DNA from: an uncultured Lachnospiraceae bacterium
GTDB taxonomy: Bacteria > Bacillota > Clostridia > Lachnospirales > Lachnospiraceae
Assembly: GCA_902783295.1 (NCBI GenBank)
Contig: CACZQT010000211.1
Coordinates: 1-7,729 of the forward strand
Direction: 5' to 3'
DNA length: 7,729 nt
Translations under genes and position numbers: made by a program
The notes under the pieces: generated by a model
Told to the model about the DNA's origin: nothing
Seen by the model: the letters and a program-made list of their open reading frames with translations, nothing else
Databases searched by the model: none
Shown: positions 1 through 6,422 of the stretch, one piece after another
Numbering within the stretch: position 1 is the stretch's first letter
How the letters are laid out: every line of letters begins with the position of its first letter

Positions 1-1368
1 CAGGATCAGTACGTCAGCAGCTGTCAGACTCATCTTCAGAAGAAACAGTTTGGCTTTCTGCCCGCCGGACAGTTCACGGATCGGATGAAACATTTCATCT
101 GCAGTATATTTCATGGAACCCAGATACGTCCGGATCATGGTAATCTCTTCCTGTTTCCCGGAAGGGGCCAGAAAATTCACCGGGCTGCTGTCCATCGGGA
201 GCAGGTCCTCATAATTCTGCGGCATGTAGCAGGCTGTCAGGTCTTCCCGCGCCAGGAGTTCACCGGCAATCCTCCGGATCAGGGTGGTTTTTCCGACGCC
301 GTTGGTGCCGGTTATGCATATTTTTTCCGGACCCCTGACAAACAGGGAAATGTCCCTGGCAAGAAGATTCCCGGCCGGGGAACGCAGCTCCGAAATTGAA
401 AAGTCCAGCACAGTTTTCCCTGCAGGCATCGCCTTCTGCCTTTCGAAGCGGATTGTGATGGCAGACTCTGTCTCCGGGATTTCCGTCATGTCTTCATGCT
501 CTCTTTCATACCGCCGCTCCATGGATTTGACAGCCTTCATCTTTTTCTTCAGCAGCCTTCCTCCGGAGGGATTCTGTCTGGAAATCACTTCCTGGGCGTG
601 CTCCACCGACTGCTGGATCCGCCGGAAACGCTCCATGGCCTTTTTCTCCTCTCTCCTCTCGCTCAGCGCTTCCTGTTCCTGCTTCGCGAAGGCACGCAGC
701 CTCTCCTCCATAAAAACACGGAAGGGAACGTTGGCTGCAGTGGCTCTCGGAACGGATTTCCGGCGGAGCTGTTCGATCAGGACCACACGGTTTGCCGTCC
801 GTTCAATCAGCGTTTCATCATGGGAAATAAACAGAGCACTTCCCGGAAAATCACGGATCATCTGCTCCATCCACTCCAGGGTTTCAATATCGATATCATT
901 GGAAGGTTCGTCCAGAAGCAGGATGTCCGGCGCCGTCAGCAGAATACCCGCCATCTGTATTTTGACCCTCTCTCCTCCGGACAGGGATCCCATCTTCTGG
1001 CCGCTGTAATACAGGCCGGGATCAAAATGCAGCTTCTCGGCAAGGCTGTAAAGTTCCCGGGGGCCGGCTGTTTCAAATGCGGATATGTCAGAGAAATATT
1101 CCAGAACTGTTTTCTCCCGCTCCCCGGCCGGCAGCTCCTGCGGAAGATAACCCAACAGTTCTCCCTGCGTTGTTCTGGTGCCGGAAAAATCCATATATCC
1201 TTCTATCAGAGACGGATCAAATATCCACTTCAGCAGGGTGGATTTTCCGTTCCCTTCCTCTCCGATCAGAACAGCCTTATCCCCACGGTTCAGGACAAAG
1301 CTGAAATCCTCCAGGATTGTACGAAGATCTTTTCTGTGTATTAATGTCAGATGCTGAATCTGAAGCAT
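1..1368 (-). CDS. ABC-F family ATPase, ribosome-associated (C-terminus cut by window edge)
   Basis: The minus frame is open for all 456 codons from ATG 1368 to base 1. The protein has two ABC domains and no membrane segments. Domain 1 has Walker A GEEGNGKS (residues 36-43), signature LSGGE (129-133), Walker B and D-loop LLLDEPSNDID (about 150-160) and switch histidine H183. A charged, helical linker (about 205-310) is consistent with the P-site tRNA interaction motif. Domain 2 has Walker A GTNGVGKT (354-361) and signature LSGGQ (433-437); the sequence ends just before its expected DEP. ABC-F proteins act on the ribosome as translation factors or antibiotic protection proteins of the Vga/Lsa/Msr kind. 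Which applies here cannot be told from this fragment. The start is supported by AGGTGA at 1375-1380, 6 nt upstream. Family assignment is firm; a resistance role is only possible. Confidence 0.93.
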   Translation of the reverse strand, partial: MLQIQHLTLIHRKDLRTILEDFSFVLNRGDKAVLIGEEGNGKSTLLKWIFDPSLIEGYMDFSGTRTTQGELLGYLPQELPAGEREKTVLEYFSDISAFETAGPRELYSLAEKLHFDPGLYYSGQKMGSLSGGERVKIQMAGILLTAPDILLLDEPSNDIDIETLEWMEQMIRDFPGSALFISHDETLIERTANRVVLIEQLRRKSVPRATAANVPFRVFMEERLRAFAKQEQEALSERREEKKAMERFRRIQQSVEHAQEVISRQNPSGGRLLKKKMKAVKSMERRYEREHEDMTEIPETESAITIRFERQKAMPAGKTVLDFSISELRSPAGNLLARDISLFVRGPEKICITGTNGVGKTTLIRRIAGELLAREDLTACYMPQNYEDLLPMDSSPVNFLAPSGKQEEITMIRTYLGSMKYTADEMFHPIRELSGGQKAKLFLLKMSLTAADVLIL

Positions 1369-1691
1369 AAAAAATCACCTCACTTTGTGCTGCGCAGCTT
1401 AGCGCATGCCTGCCAAAGCGGGATGATCACACGAACATAGCGGAAAGAGACGACTGCTGCCCTGCTCTGAAGGCACTGCCGTTTCCCGGTCTTATGTGCA
1501 TATAAAAAATCCGCCTGAAAAAATGACAGACAACCGGCTTTTAAGTCTACGCAAACAATCCGAAAGAGCAGACGCCCCTTCGGGATTCCCGATGTTCGCA
1601 TGTACTGAAAACAGGTTATCTGATAATCATTTTTTCACCGTCACACCCCCGGGATATACAAGTCACAGAGGATGCGCCTTTCGCGGATATC
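1369..1691 (-). promoter_or_regulatory. Long 5' leader of the ABC-F gene
   Basis: If transcription starts about 7 nt past the -10 box, the ABC-F message carries about 320 untranslated nucleotides. No ordinary protein gene is seen here. On the message strand a GGTGA precedes a 4-codon open frame, M-I-I-R-stop, at 1616-1630. Small hairpins include one around TCGGGAATCCCGA (1580-1592). A run of six T follows CAGGCGGA near 1503-1516, but I could not draw a strong terminator stem for it. Long leaders with tiny reading frames are known for several drug-inducible ABC-F genes (Lmo0919, VmlR and Msr types), so regulation by attenuation is plausible. This is an inference from layout, not a recognised RNA family. 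Confidence 0.4.
1375..1380 (-). promoter_or_regulatory. Ribosome binding site of the ABC-F gene
   Basis: On the minus strand AGGTGA lies 6 nt before ATG 1368. It fixes the start of the ABC-F protein, whose second residue onward (LQIQHLTL) is a normal first strand of an ABC domain. Confidence 0.8.
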
Positions 1692-1697
1692 GCATTT

Positions 1698-1726
1698 ACT
1701 ATACCATGAGAAAAAGAAAGCTGCAA
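1698..1726 (-). promoter_or_regulatory. Sigma-A promoter for the ABC-F gene (extended -10)
   Basis: Reading the minus strand, TTGCAG (1726-1721) is followed by exactly 17 bp and then TATAGT (1703-1698). A TG one base before the -10 gives an extended -10 element (TGGTATAGT). The expected start of transcription is near 1691. It is back to back with the promoter at 1804-1832. Confidence 0.7.
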
Positions 1727-1747
1727 CAAGATTTCGGTCTCCAGAAA

Positions 1748-1770
1748 GACAGGGGGACAGTCCCCCTGTC
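1748..1770. repeat. 23-bp palindrome between divergent promoters (REP-like or operator)
   Basis: Arms GACAGGGGGA (1748-1757) and TCCCCCTGTC (1761-1770) are perfect inverted copies around a 3-base centre, CAG. The core GGGGGACAGTCCCCC resembles short interspersed palindromes built on GGGGACAGTCCCC that I recall from many bacterial genomes, some linked to REP-associated transposases. It lies between the two divergent -35 boxes, so an operator is an alternative. No T run follows, so it is not a typical terminator. Confidence 0.6.
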
Positions 1771-1803
1771 CCGGCTGTCTGCGTGCAGTCTGCAAATCAA
1801 CAG

Positions 1804-1832
1804 TTGATAAAATATCCTCTTTTTGTTATGAT
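1804..1832 (+). promoter_or_regulatory. Sigma-A promoter for the secreted surface protein gene (extended -10)
   Basis: TTGATA (1804-1809), exactly 17 bp, then TATGAT (1827-1832), with TG at 1824-1825 forming an extended -10 (TGTTATGAT). The predicted start is near 1839, leaving about 150 nt of leader before ATG 1993. Confidence 0.75.
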
Positions 1833-1838
1833 TATTGT

Positions 1839-1992
1839 GGTGTATTAGGAGATGCCGATGAGAGCGTTTCCCACGTGAAATGCGCAGCACACAGCGCATT
1901 CTTTGCGCACCCGCCTGAGGTTTTCCAGGGAAACACGGAATAAACCGGAGTTTCCTCAGAGTGTCTGATTTACTTTTAAGGAGGGATACAAC
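1839..1992 (+). promoter_or_regulatory. Structured 5' leader of the surface protein gene, with alternative foldings
   Basis: The leader contains a 7-bp hairpin, AATGCGC (1879-1885) with GCGCATT (1894-1900). GGGAAAC (1928-1934) has two possible partners: GTTTCCC upstream (1866-1872) or GTTTCC downstream (1950-1955). The downstream hairpin is extended by CGG (1936-1938) with CCG (1945-1947). A third option pairs CTGAGG (1915-1920) with CCTCAG (1954-1959), which also uses the last bases of the downstream arm. These foldings exclude one another. I checked by eye for the cyclic-di-GMP riboswitch cores and did not recognise one. The ribosome binding site AGGAGG (1979-1984) lies about 25 nt past the last stem. 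Confidence 0.4.
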
Positions 1993-4269
1993 ATGAGACA
2001 TTTCCGGCAGCAGTTTATGTCAATACATCGTGTTCTTCTGCTGATTCCCACAGTTGTTCTGATCCTGTTTCTCGGTGCAGGTACAGCAAGAGCGGAGCAG
2101 GACATACATGGAGCAGTCAATGCCTCTTCTCTTTCATCCGGGGAAACATATCGCGTGGATAAAGATATGGTCCTCACGATGGATAAGAATGCCGATATCC
2201 GCAAGCTTATTATCGCAGGCTGTCATGTGACCGTAAAAGGTGACGGCACCCTTACCATTGCTGAGGGAATCCAGGCTCCCGGCGGAACACTGGTGATCAA
2301 CTCCGGACATATCAAAATTGATTTCACCAGCAGCGCCAACAGCTTTTCTTCCGCGGTAGATCTTGTCAATGGATCTCTCACTCTGAACGGAGGATCCCTG
2401 GATGTTAGTTATAACTGCACCGGAGTTGCGGTATACACCGCTTCGGCCATAGAAGCAGATCTGCTCACCGTAAATGGCGGGACTTTGACGGCAGGCTGTG
2501 ACTCCAAAAGTGGTCATGCCGTGGCCATAAATATATATGCCGGGTTCACCCTGACCGGCGGCAGCGTGCTCTGCAAAGCCGAGACTCATGACGAAGAAAA
2601 AAGCGCCGCTCCTATACGTACTCCGCAGACTGACAATGGTGCCAATTTCTTAATGACCGGCGGAACCCTGGAAGCTGTTTCCACTTCAGACATTCAAAGC
2701 TATGGGATTGACTGGATTCCAGGACCTGCTCCCTGTACCGCGGTCATCAAAGGCGGCACCCTGAAGGCTTCCGCATCCTATGCAGGTTTCCGGACCTGGG
2801 CCCCGCTTACAATTTCGGACGGAGCTCACGTAGAGCTGACAGCCACCCATCAAAGAGGAATCGCACTGGATGCAGATGAAACAACGGTCACCGTCAAAGG
2901 TAAAGGGACCTATATAAAAGCCGAAAACACAGCCGAGAATCCTCGTGACGCTGCGGTTTGTGCAAAGGACCTTACCATTGATGAGAAATATCAGAGTATA
3001 AAGGTACCTCAGGGCGGATTTTTTGCCGACAAAGAAAACCTGGGCACTTCTTATGATTATGGCTGGATCGTTGGCCCCAACCGGAACAGGGCTATGGAAG
3101 TGGAGATCGTTCCGAAGGAGCTCTACAGCCTTGCGGCCACGGTCTGGAATGTAAAAACGGGGGAGGCTGTCACAGAGGCTTCCGGATTCGAGCTCGTTTA
3201 TAATAGGGAATCCTGCGGGAAACCGCATTACATTTGGGATGTGGAGTCCAATACCCGTTTTGTGCTGGATGTGAAAGAGCTTCCGTCCGGGTGGACATGG
3301 AAAGGCTGGACCATTGGAGCTCCGGATTCCTATATCCGGTCCGGTACAGAAACCAGTACGGCTCTGCAGGAAACCATGGGGCCCGTCAATATACACTGCT
3401 ATGCCCTTGTATCCGGAGATGAGCCGGTGAACAGCGGGAATGATGAAACAAAGCCCGGCAATGAAACCAGGCCCGGCGATGAGGCTCAGACTCCGGGCAG
3501 CGAAACCCAGACTCCCGGCGGTGCGGTTCCTCAGGAGCCCACGAAAGAAGAAGATCTGAAGCCCGCAGCGGATGGGACCAAGGTTGGAAAAGGCGCTTCC
3601 TTCAAACTTGCAGATGCTGCGATCCGCGCTGCCAGGGGAGAAAAAGATCTTCCCGGAAGCGTTTTCCGCCTGCTGAAACTAACCAGCACGAAACAGACCA
3701 AAACTTCCGTGACACTCGCCTGGGAAAAGGTAAGCGGAGCGAAAAAATATGTGATCTACGGCGGTCTTTGCGGCAAAAAGACCAAAATGGTAAAGATCGG
3801 CGAAGCCTCTGCTTCCTCGAAATCAAAAGCCATAAAGAAGATCACCTCCCGCCTGGCGAAGGGAACCTATTATAAATTCCTGGTCGTTGCCGTGGACAAA
3901 AAGAATAAGGTTCTTTCCACCTCCAAAATTGTGCATGTGGCAACGAGCGGCGGTAAGGCCGGCAATATCAAGAAGGTGACCATCCAGGCAAAACTTGACA
4001 AAACAGGAAAGCCGCTGAAGAAATATACAGCTCTTTCCTCCCTGGTTCTGAAGAAAGGACAGTCCACGAAGCTTAAGGCAGTCGTGACGCCGGTCAGCCT
4101 GAAACTGCCTGTAGCCGTCCACCGGGCTGTCTCCTATGAATCCTCCAAGGCATCCGTCGCTGCAGTCAGCAGCAAGGGCCAGGTTACGGCGAAGAAAAAG
4201 GGAAGCTGCTATATCTATGCATATGCCCAGAACGGCGTGTTTGCCCGTATTAAGATTACTGTTCCGTAA
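1993..4269 (+). CDS. Secreted modular surface protein: beta-helix, FN3-like and bacterial Ig-like domains
   Basis: The product has 758 residues. A Sec signal peptide covers residues 1-34: basic start, hydrophobic VLLLIPTVVLILFLGAG, and cleavage after ARA before EQ. Residues about 45-330 carry repeated strand-turn units with N/T/K-G-G-T/S-L/V motifs near 132, 161, 188, 223 and 253, about 27-35 residues apart, as in right-handed beta-helices that bind or cleave carbohydrate. Residues about 375-475 form a Trp/Tyr-containing beta region I do not recognise. Residues 476-525 are a Pro/Glu/Thr/Gly-rich linker. A fibronectin type III-like domain follows (about 557-653), then a Big_2-like Ig domain (about 657-758). 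I see no LPXTG, SLH, choline-binding or C-terminal membrane anchor. The start is chosen for AGGAGG (1979-1984), 8 nt upstream. A role in adhesion or polysaccharide binding is inferred; no catalytic residues were identified. Confidence 0.9.
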   Translation: MRHFRQQFMSIHRVLLLIPTVVLILFLGAGTARAEQDIHGAVNASSLSSGETYRVDKDMVLTMDKNADIRKLIIAGCHVTVKGDGTLTIAEGIQAPGGTLVINSGHIKIDFTSSANSFSSAVDLVNGSLTLNGGSLDVSYNCTGVAVYTASAIEADLLTVNGGTLTAGCDSKSGHAVAINIYAGFTLTGGSVLCKAETHDEEKSAAPIRTPQTDNGANFLMTGGTLEAVSTSDIQSYGIDWIPGPAPCTAVIKGGTLKASASYAGFRTWAPLTISDGAHVELTATHQRGIALDADETTVTVKGKGTYIKAENTAENPRDAAVCAKDLTIDEKYQSIKVPQGGFFADKENLGTSYDYGWIVGPNRNRAMEVEIVPKELYSLAATVWNVKTGEAVTEASGFELVYNRESCGKPHYIWDVESNTRFVLDVKELPSGWTWKGWTIGAPDSYIRSGTETSTALQETMGPVNIHCYALVSGDEPVNSGNDETKPGNETRPGDEAQTPGSETQTPGGAVPQEPTKEEDLKPAADGTKVGKGASFKLADAAIRAARGEKDLPGSVFRLLKLTSTKQTKTSVTLAWEKVSGAKKYVIYGGLCGKKTKMVKIGEASASSKSKAIKKITSRLAKGTYYKFLVVAVDKKNKVLSTSKIVHVATSGGKAGNIKKVTIQAKLDKTGKPLKKYTALSSLVLKKGQSTKLKAVVTPVSLKLPVAVHRAVSYESSKASVAAVSSKGQVTAKKKGSCYIYAYAQNGVFARIKITVP

Positions 4270-4292
4270 CCTATAAGATAAAGATCAGAAAA

Positions 4293-4298
4293 GAGGTG
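4293..4298 (+). promoter_or_regulatory. Ribosome binding site that sets the oxidoreductase start
   Basis: GAGGTG lies 6 nt before ATG 4305. A GTG in frame at 4296 would give three more residues, but it lies inside this site. ATG 4305 is therefore the better start and places the Rossmann strand (MNVGVLGAG) at the very N-terminus, as is usual for the family. Confidence 0.75.
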
Positions 4299-4304
4299 TG
4301 CTTT

Positions 4305-5279
4305 ATGAACGTTGGTGTACTTGGCGCCGGAAGAATTGCAGCTGTAGTAGTCCCTACCATCCAGAAAGCGGAGGGCATATGCTGCCTGGGAATTGCGTCC
4401 AGGTCGGCAGAGCGGGCCGCAGAGTTTGCCAAAGCCTATGGGGTTCCCAGATCCTACGGAAGTTACCTGGAAATGATGGAAGATCCTGACATAGACCTGA
4501 TTTATATTGCCACGCCTCATTCCCATCATTTTGAGCAGATGATGGCCTGTCTGGAACACGGCAAGCCTGTTCTCTGCGAAAAATCCTTTACAGCCAATGC
4601 CGCACAGGCGGAAAAGGTGCTGGAGTACGCGAAAACTCATCAGGTGTACGCTGCTGAAGCAATCTGGACAAGGTATATGCCTTCACGCCGCATAATCCAG
4701 GAAATGATCGAGAGCGGGATTGTCGGAAAAATCCATGCCCTCAACGCAACTTTAAGCTATGCGATCAGCGATAAAGAGCGTATGGTTCGAAAGGATCTCT
4801 GCGGCGGGGCACTTCTGGACGTTGGCGTTTATGGCCTCAATTTTGCCCTGATGCATTTCGGAGATGATGTCGAAAAAGTGGAATCCTCTGTACAGATGAC
4901 GGAAGACGGAGTGGACGGTTGGGAAAATATCACCATGTTTTTCCGTGATGGGCGTACTGCATCCATCCAGGCCGGTATGTACAGCCGCTCCGACCGCCAG
5001 GGAATCTTTTACGGGGAAAAGGGATACATCGTCGTCGAAAACATCAACAATCCGCAGAAAATTACTGCCTATGATGACAACGACCGTCTGCTGAAGCAGG
5101 TGGCTGTCCCGGAACAGATTACCGGTTATGAGTATGAATTCTTCGAAGCCCGGCAGAGGCTTCAGGAGGGGCAGTGGGAAAGCGCTTCCATGCCTCTTGC
5201 CGAAAGCGTATTCGTTATGAAGCTGATGGACGGCATACGTGCACAGTGGGGACTTCGCTATCCGGCAGATGAGGAGTAA
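4305..5279 (+). CDS. Gfo/Idh/MocA family NAD(P)-dependent oxidoreductase, dihydrodiol dehydrogenase-like
   Basis: The product has 324 residues and no signal peptide, so it is probably cytoplasmic. The N-terminal Rossmann fold shows VGVLGAGRIA (3-12) for dinucleotide binding, DLIYIATPHSHH (about 64-75), and the family lysine motif as CEKSF (K93), where most members have EKP. The stretch EAIWTRYMP (118-126) and GGALLDVGVYGLNFA (168-182) resemble trans-1,2-dihydrobenzene-1,2-diol dehydrogenases and related sugar or inositol dehydrogenases; D172 and Y176 sit where the family has active-site residues. The true substrate cannot be read from the sequence. Only 35 nt separate it from the surface protein gene, with no terminator or good promoter between, so joint transcription is likely. 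A terminator-like hairpin follows at 5319-5348. Confidence 0.9.
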   Translation: MNVGVLGAGRIAAVVVPTIQKAEGICCLGIASRSAERAAEFAKAYGVPRSYGSYLEMMEDPDIDLIYIATPHSHHFEQMMACLEHGKPVLCEKSFTANAAQAEKVLEYAKTHQVYAAEAIWTRYMPSRRIIQEMIESGIVGKIHALNATLSYAISDKERMVRKDLCGGALLDVGVYGLNFALMHFGDDVEKVESSVQMTEDGVDGWENITMFFRDGRTASIQAGMYSRSDRQGIFYGEKGYIVVENINNPQKITAYDDNDRLLKQVAVPEQITGYEYEFFEARQRLQEGQWESASMPLAESVFVMKLMDGIRAQWGLRYPADEE

Positions 5280-5307
5280 ACAGGCAGGGTGAAGCAGCCG
5301 GCCTGTT
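5279..5307 (+). repeat. Weak hairpin after the oxidoreductase gene
   Basis: AACAGGC (5279-5285) can pair with GCCTGTT (5301-5307) over a 15-base loop. It overlaps the last base of the stop codon and is not followed by a T run. It may simply help protect the message end. Confidence 0.35.
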
Positions 5308-5318
5308 CAGATAAGATA

Positions 5319-5348
5319 CCGGGCGGCCGGAACCGCCCGGGCAGTTTT
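5319..5348 (+). terminator. GC-rich terminator-like hairpin between oxidoreductase and hydrolase
   Basis: CCGGGCGG (5319-5326) and CCGCCCGG (5333-5340) form a perfect 8-bp stem with a 6-base loop (CCGGAA). Four bases later comes a short T run (5345-5348). The stem is strong but the T run is short and offset, so termination may be partial. The hydrolase ribosome binding site starts only 8 nt after it. Confidence 0.55.
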
Positions 5349-5355
5349 GTGCCAG

Positions 5356-5363
5356 AAGGGAGG
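5356..5363 (+). promoter_or_regulatory. Ribosome binding site that sets the hydrolase start
   Basis: AAGGGAGG lies 7 nt before ATG 5371. The open frame extends upstream to 5347, but that start would precede this site and would overlap the terminator's T run, so ATG 5371 is preferred. Confidence 0.75.
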
Positions 5364-5370
5364 CAGACTT

Positions 5371-6297
5371 ATGCTGCACGAAGTATCTTTTCCGTCATTC
5401 AATGAAAGAGACACGGTATATGGGTGGATCTACGTTCCGGCGGCCAAACCGGCAGGTATCGTACAGCTGGTGCACGGCTTCGGGGAGCATTCCAGGCGCT
5501 ATCTCCACATGATTGTCAGACTGATGGACGCCGGCTTCATCGTGGCGGCAGACGACCATGTCGGACACGGAAAAACGGCCGTGGAGAATGGCCGCTGGGG
5601 CGACTGGGGCTGCAAAGGGCCGCATACCATGATGGAAGACGAGCACACCCTGACAGGCATCGTCAAAGAGAAATATCCGGATCTTCCGTACTTCATGTAC
5701 GGACACAGCATGGGCTCTTTTATTACCCGGGATTATATCGCCAGTTACGGGGATGAGCTCTCCGGCGCCATTCTCTGCGGAACCAGCGGCGAGTTCCCTA
5801 CCGCGAAGGACGGGATTGCCTACCTGGAGAAGCTCGTGGCGGAAGGAAAAGGGGAAGATTCCGAACCTACCGTAGGAGCCATGCTGATGGGCTGGATGTT
5901 CTCCCGCTGCCCTGAAGGCGTGAAACTCGGAAACGAATGGATCTGTGACGACCCTTATGTACAGGCAGACCATGCGCAGGATCCTTTCGATGCCTTCACC
6001 AAACCCACGTCCAATCGTGCTTTTCTGTATTTCTGCCAGATGATAGATATTATCACCGGTCCGGATTGGGCGAAAAAAGTGCCGAAAACTCTCCCGGTCT
6101 ACAATATCGCCGGCGATCAGGATCCCGTAGGGCAGTTCGGGACCGGCGTATATCAGGTCTCCAACTGGCTGGTACAGACCGGCCATCAGGTGGAAACGAA
6201 GCTGTATTCCGGATACCGCCATGAGATTCACAATTACGCAGGCCTGCGGGATGAAGTGGAAGCCGGGATGATCGCCTTTCTGAAGAAGCACATCTGA
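5371..6297 (+). CDS. Alpha/beta hydrolase, monoacylglycerol lipase/lysophospholipase-like serine hydrolase
   Basis: The product has 308 residues, the normal length for the family, and no signal peptide, so it is probably cytoplasmic. The oxyanion-side motif is VHGFGEHSRRY (34-44), followed by DDHVGHGKT (61-69), both typical of monoacylglycerol lipase and PldB-type lysophospholipases (usual form D-x-R-G-H-G-x-S). The catalytic triad is readable: nucleophile S113 in GHSMGS, acid D251 in AGDQDPVG, and histidine H284 in YRHEIHN. The region about 150-215 between them is the expected cap that shapes the acyl pocket. Such enzymes release fatty acids from monoacylglycerols or lysolipids, or cleave other carboxyl esters; the substrate is not determined here. 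The gene lies 91 nt after the oxidoreductase, beyond a terminator-like hairpin, and ends in a convergent terminator. Confidence 0.92.
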   Translation: MLHEVSFPSFNERDTVYGWIYVPAAKPAGIVQLVHGFGEHSRRYLHMIVRLMDAGFIVAADDHVGHGKTAVENGRWGDWGCKGPHTMMEDEHTLTGIVKEKYPDLPYFMYGHSMGSFITRDYIASYGDELSGAILCGTSGEFPTAKDGIAYLEKLVAEGKGEDSEPTVGAMLMGWMFSRCPEGVKLGNEWICDDPYVQADHAQDPFDAFTKPTSNRAFLYFCQMIDIITGPDWAKKVPKTLPVYNIAGDQDPVGQFGTGVYQVSNWLVQTGHQVETKLYSGYRHEIHNYAGLRDEVEAGMIAFLKKHI

Positions 6298-6324
6298 AGA
6301 ACCTGAAAATCCGGTAAACGAAAA

Positions 6325-6375
6325 GATGCCGGGAAGCCTTCGGGAGAACGAATCTCCCGGATACTTCCCGGCATC
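6325..6375. terminator. Bidirectional intrinsic terminator between convergent genes
   Basis: GATGCCGGGAAG (6325-6336) and CTTCCCGGCATC (6364-6375) are perfect 12-bp inverted copies. Inside them CGGGAGA (6341-6347) pairs with TCTCCCG (6353-6359), making a long two-part hairpin. On the minus strand it is followed by TTTTCGTTT, a good tail for the DUF3881-like gene. On the plus strand the tail TGTTGTT is weaker but lies 28 nt past the hydrolase stop. Confidence 0.85.
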
Positions 6376-6422
6376 TGTTGTTCATAACTGACATCCCTGT
6401 ACTTTTCCGGACTGCGTCTGCC

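Noticed and set aside
284..1344. Two long overlapping plus-strand open frames (284-1009 and 496-1344)
   Set aside because: They are antisense to the ABC-F gene, whose minus-strand frame shows every expected ABC motif. Their products are Ser/Phe/Arg-rich with no domain.
1380..1601. 73-residue minus-strand open frame ending at the ABC-F ribosome binding site
   Set aside because: It has no ribosome binding site and no recognisable sequence, and it lies in the predicted leader; the frame is short enough to be chance.
1496..1807. 103-residue plus-strand open frame in the divergent control region
   Set aside because: It runs through the ABC-F promoter and the 23-bp palindrome, lacks a ribosome binding site, and its product resembles nothing.
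1839..1992. Cyclic-di-GMP riboswitch ahead of the surface protein gene
   Set aside because: I looked because such riboswitches often precede adhesin genes, but neither of the two known core patterns is visible by eye.
5395..6291. 298-residue minus-strand open frame
   Set aside because: It is antisense to the hydrolase, which has a complete Ser-Asp-His triad. This is a codon-bias shadow.
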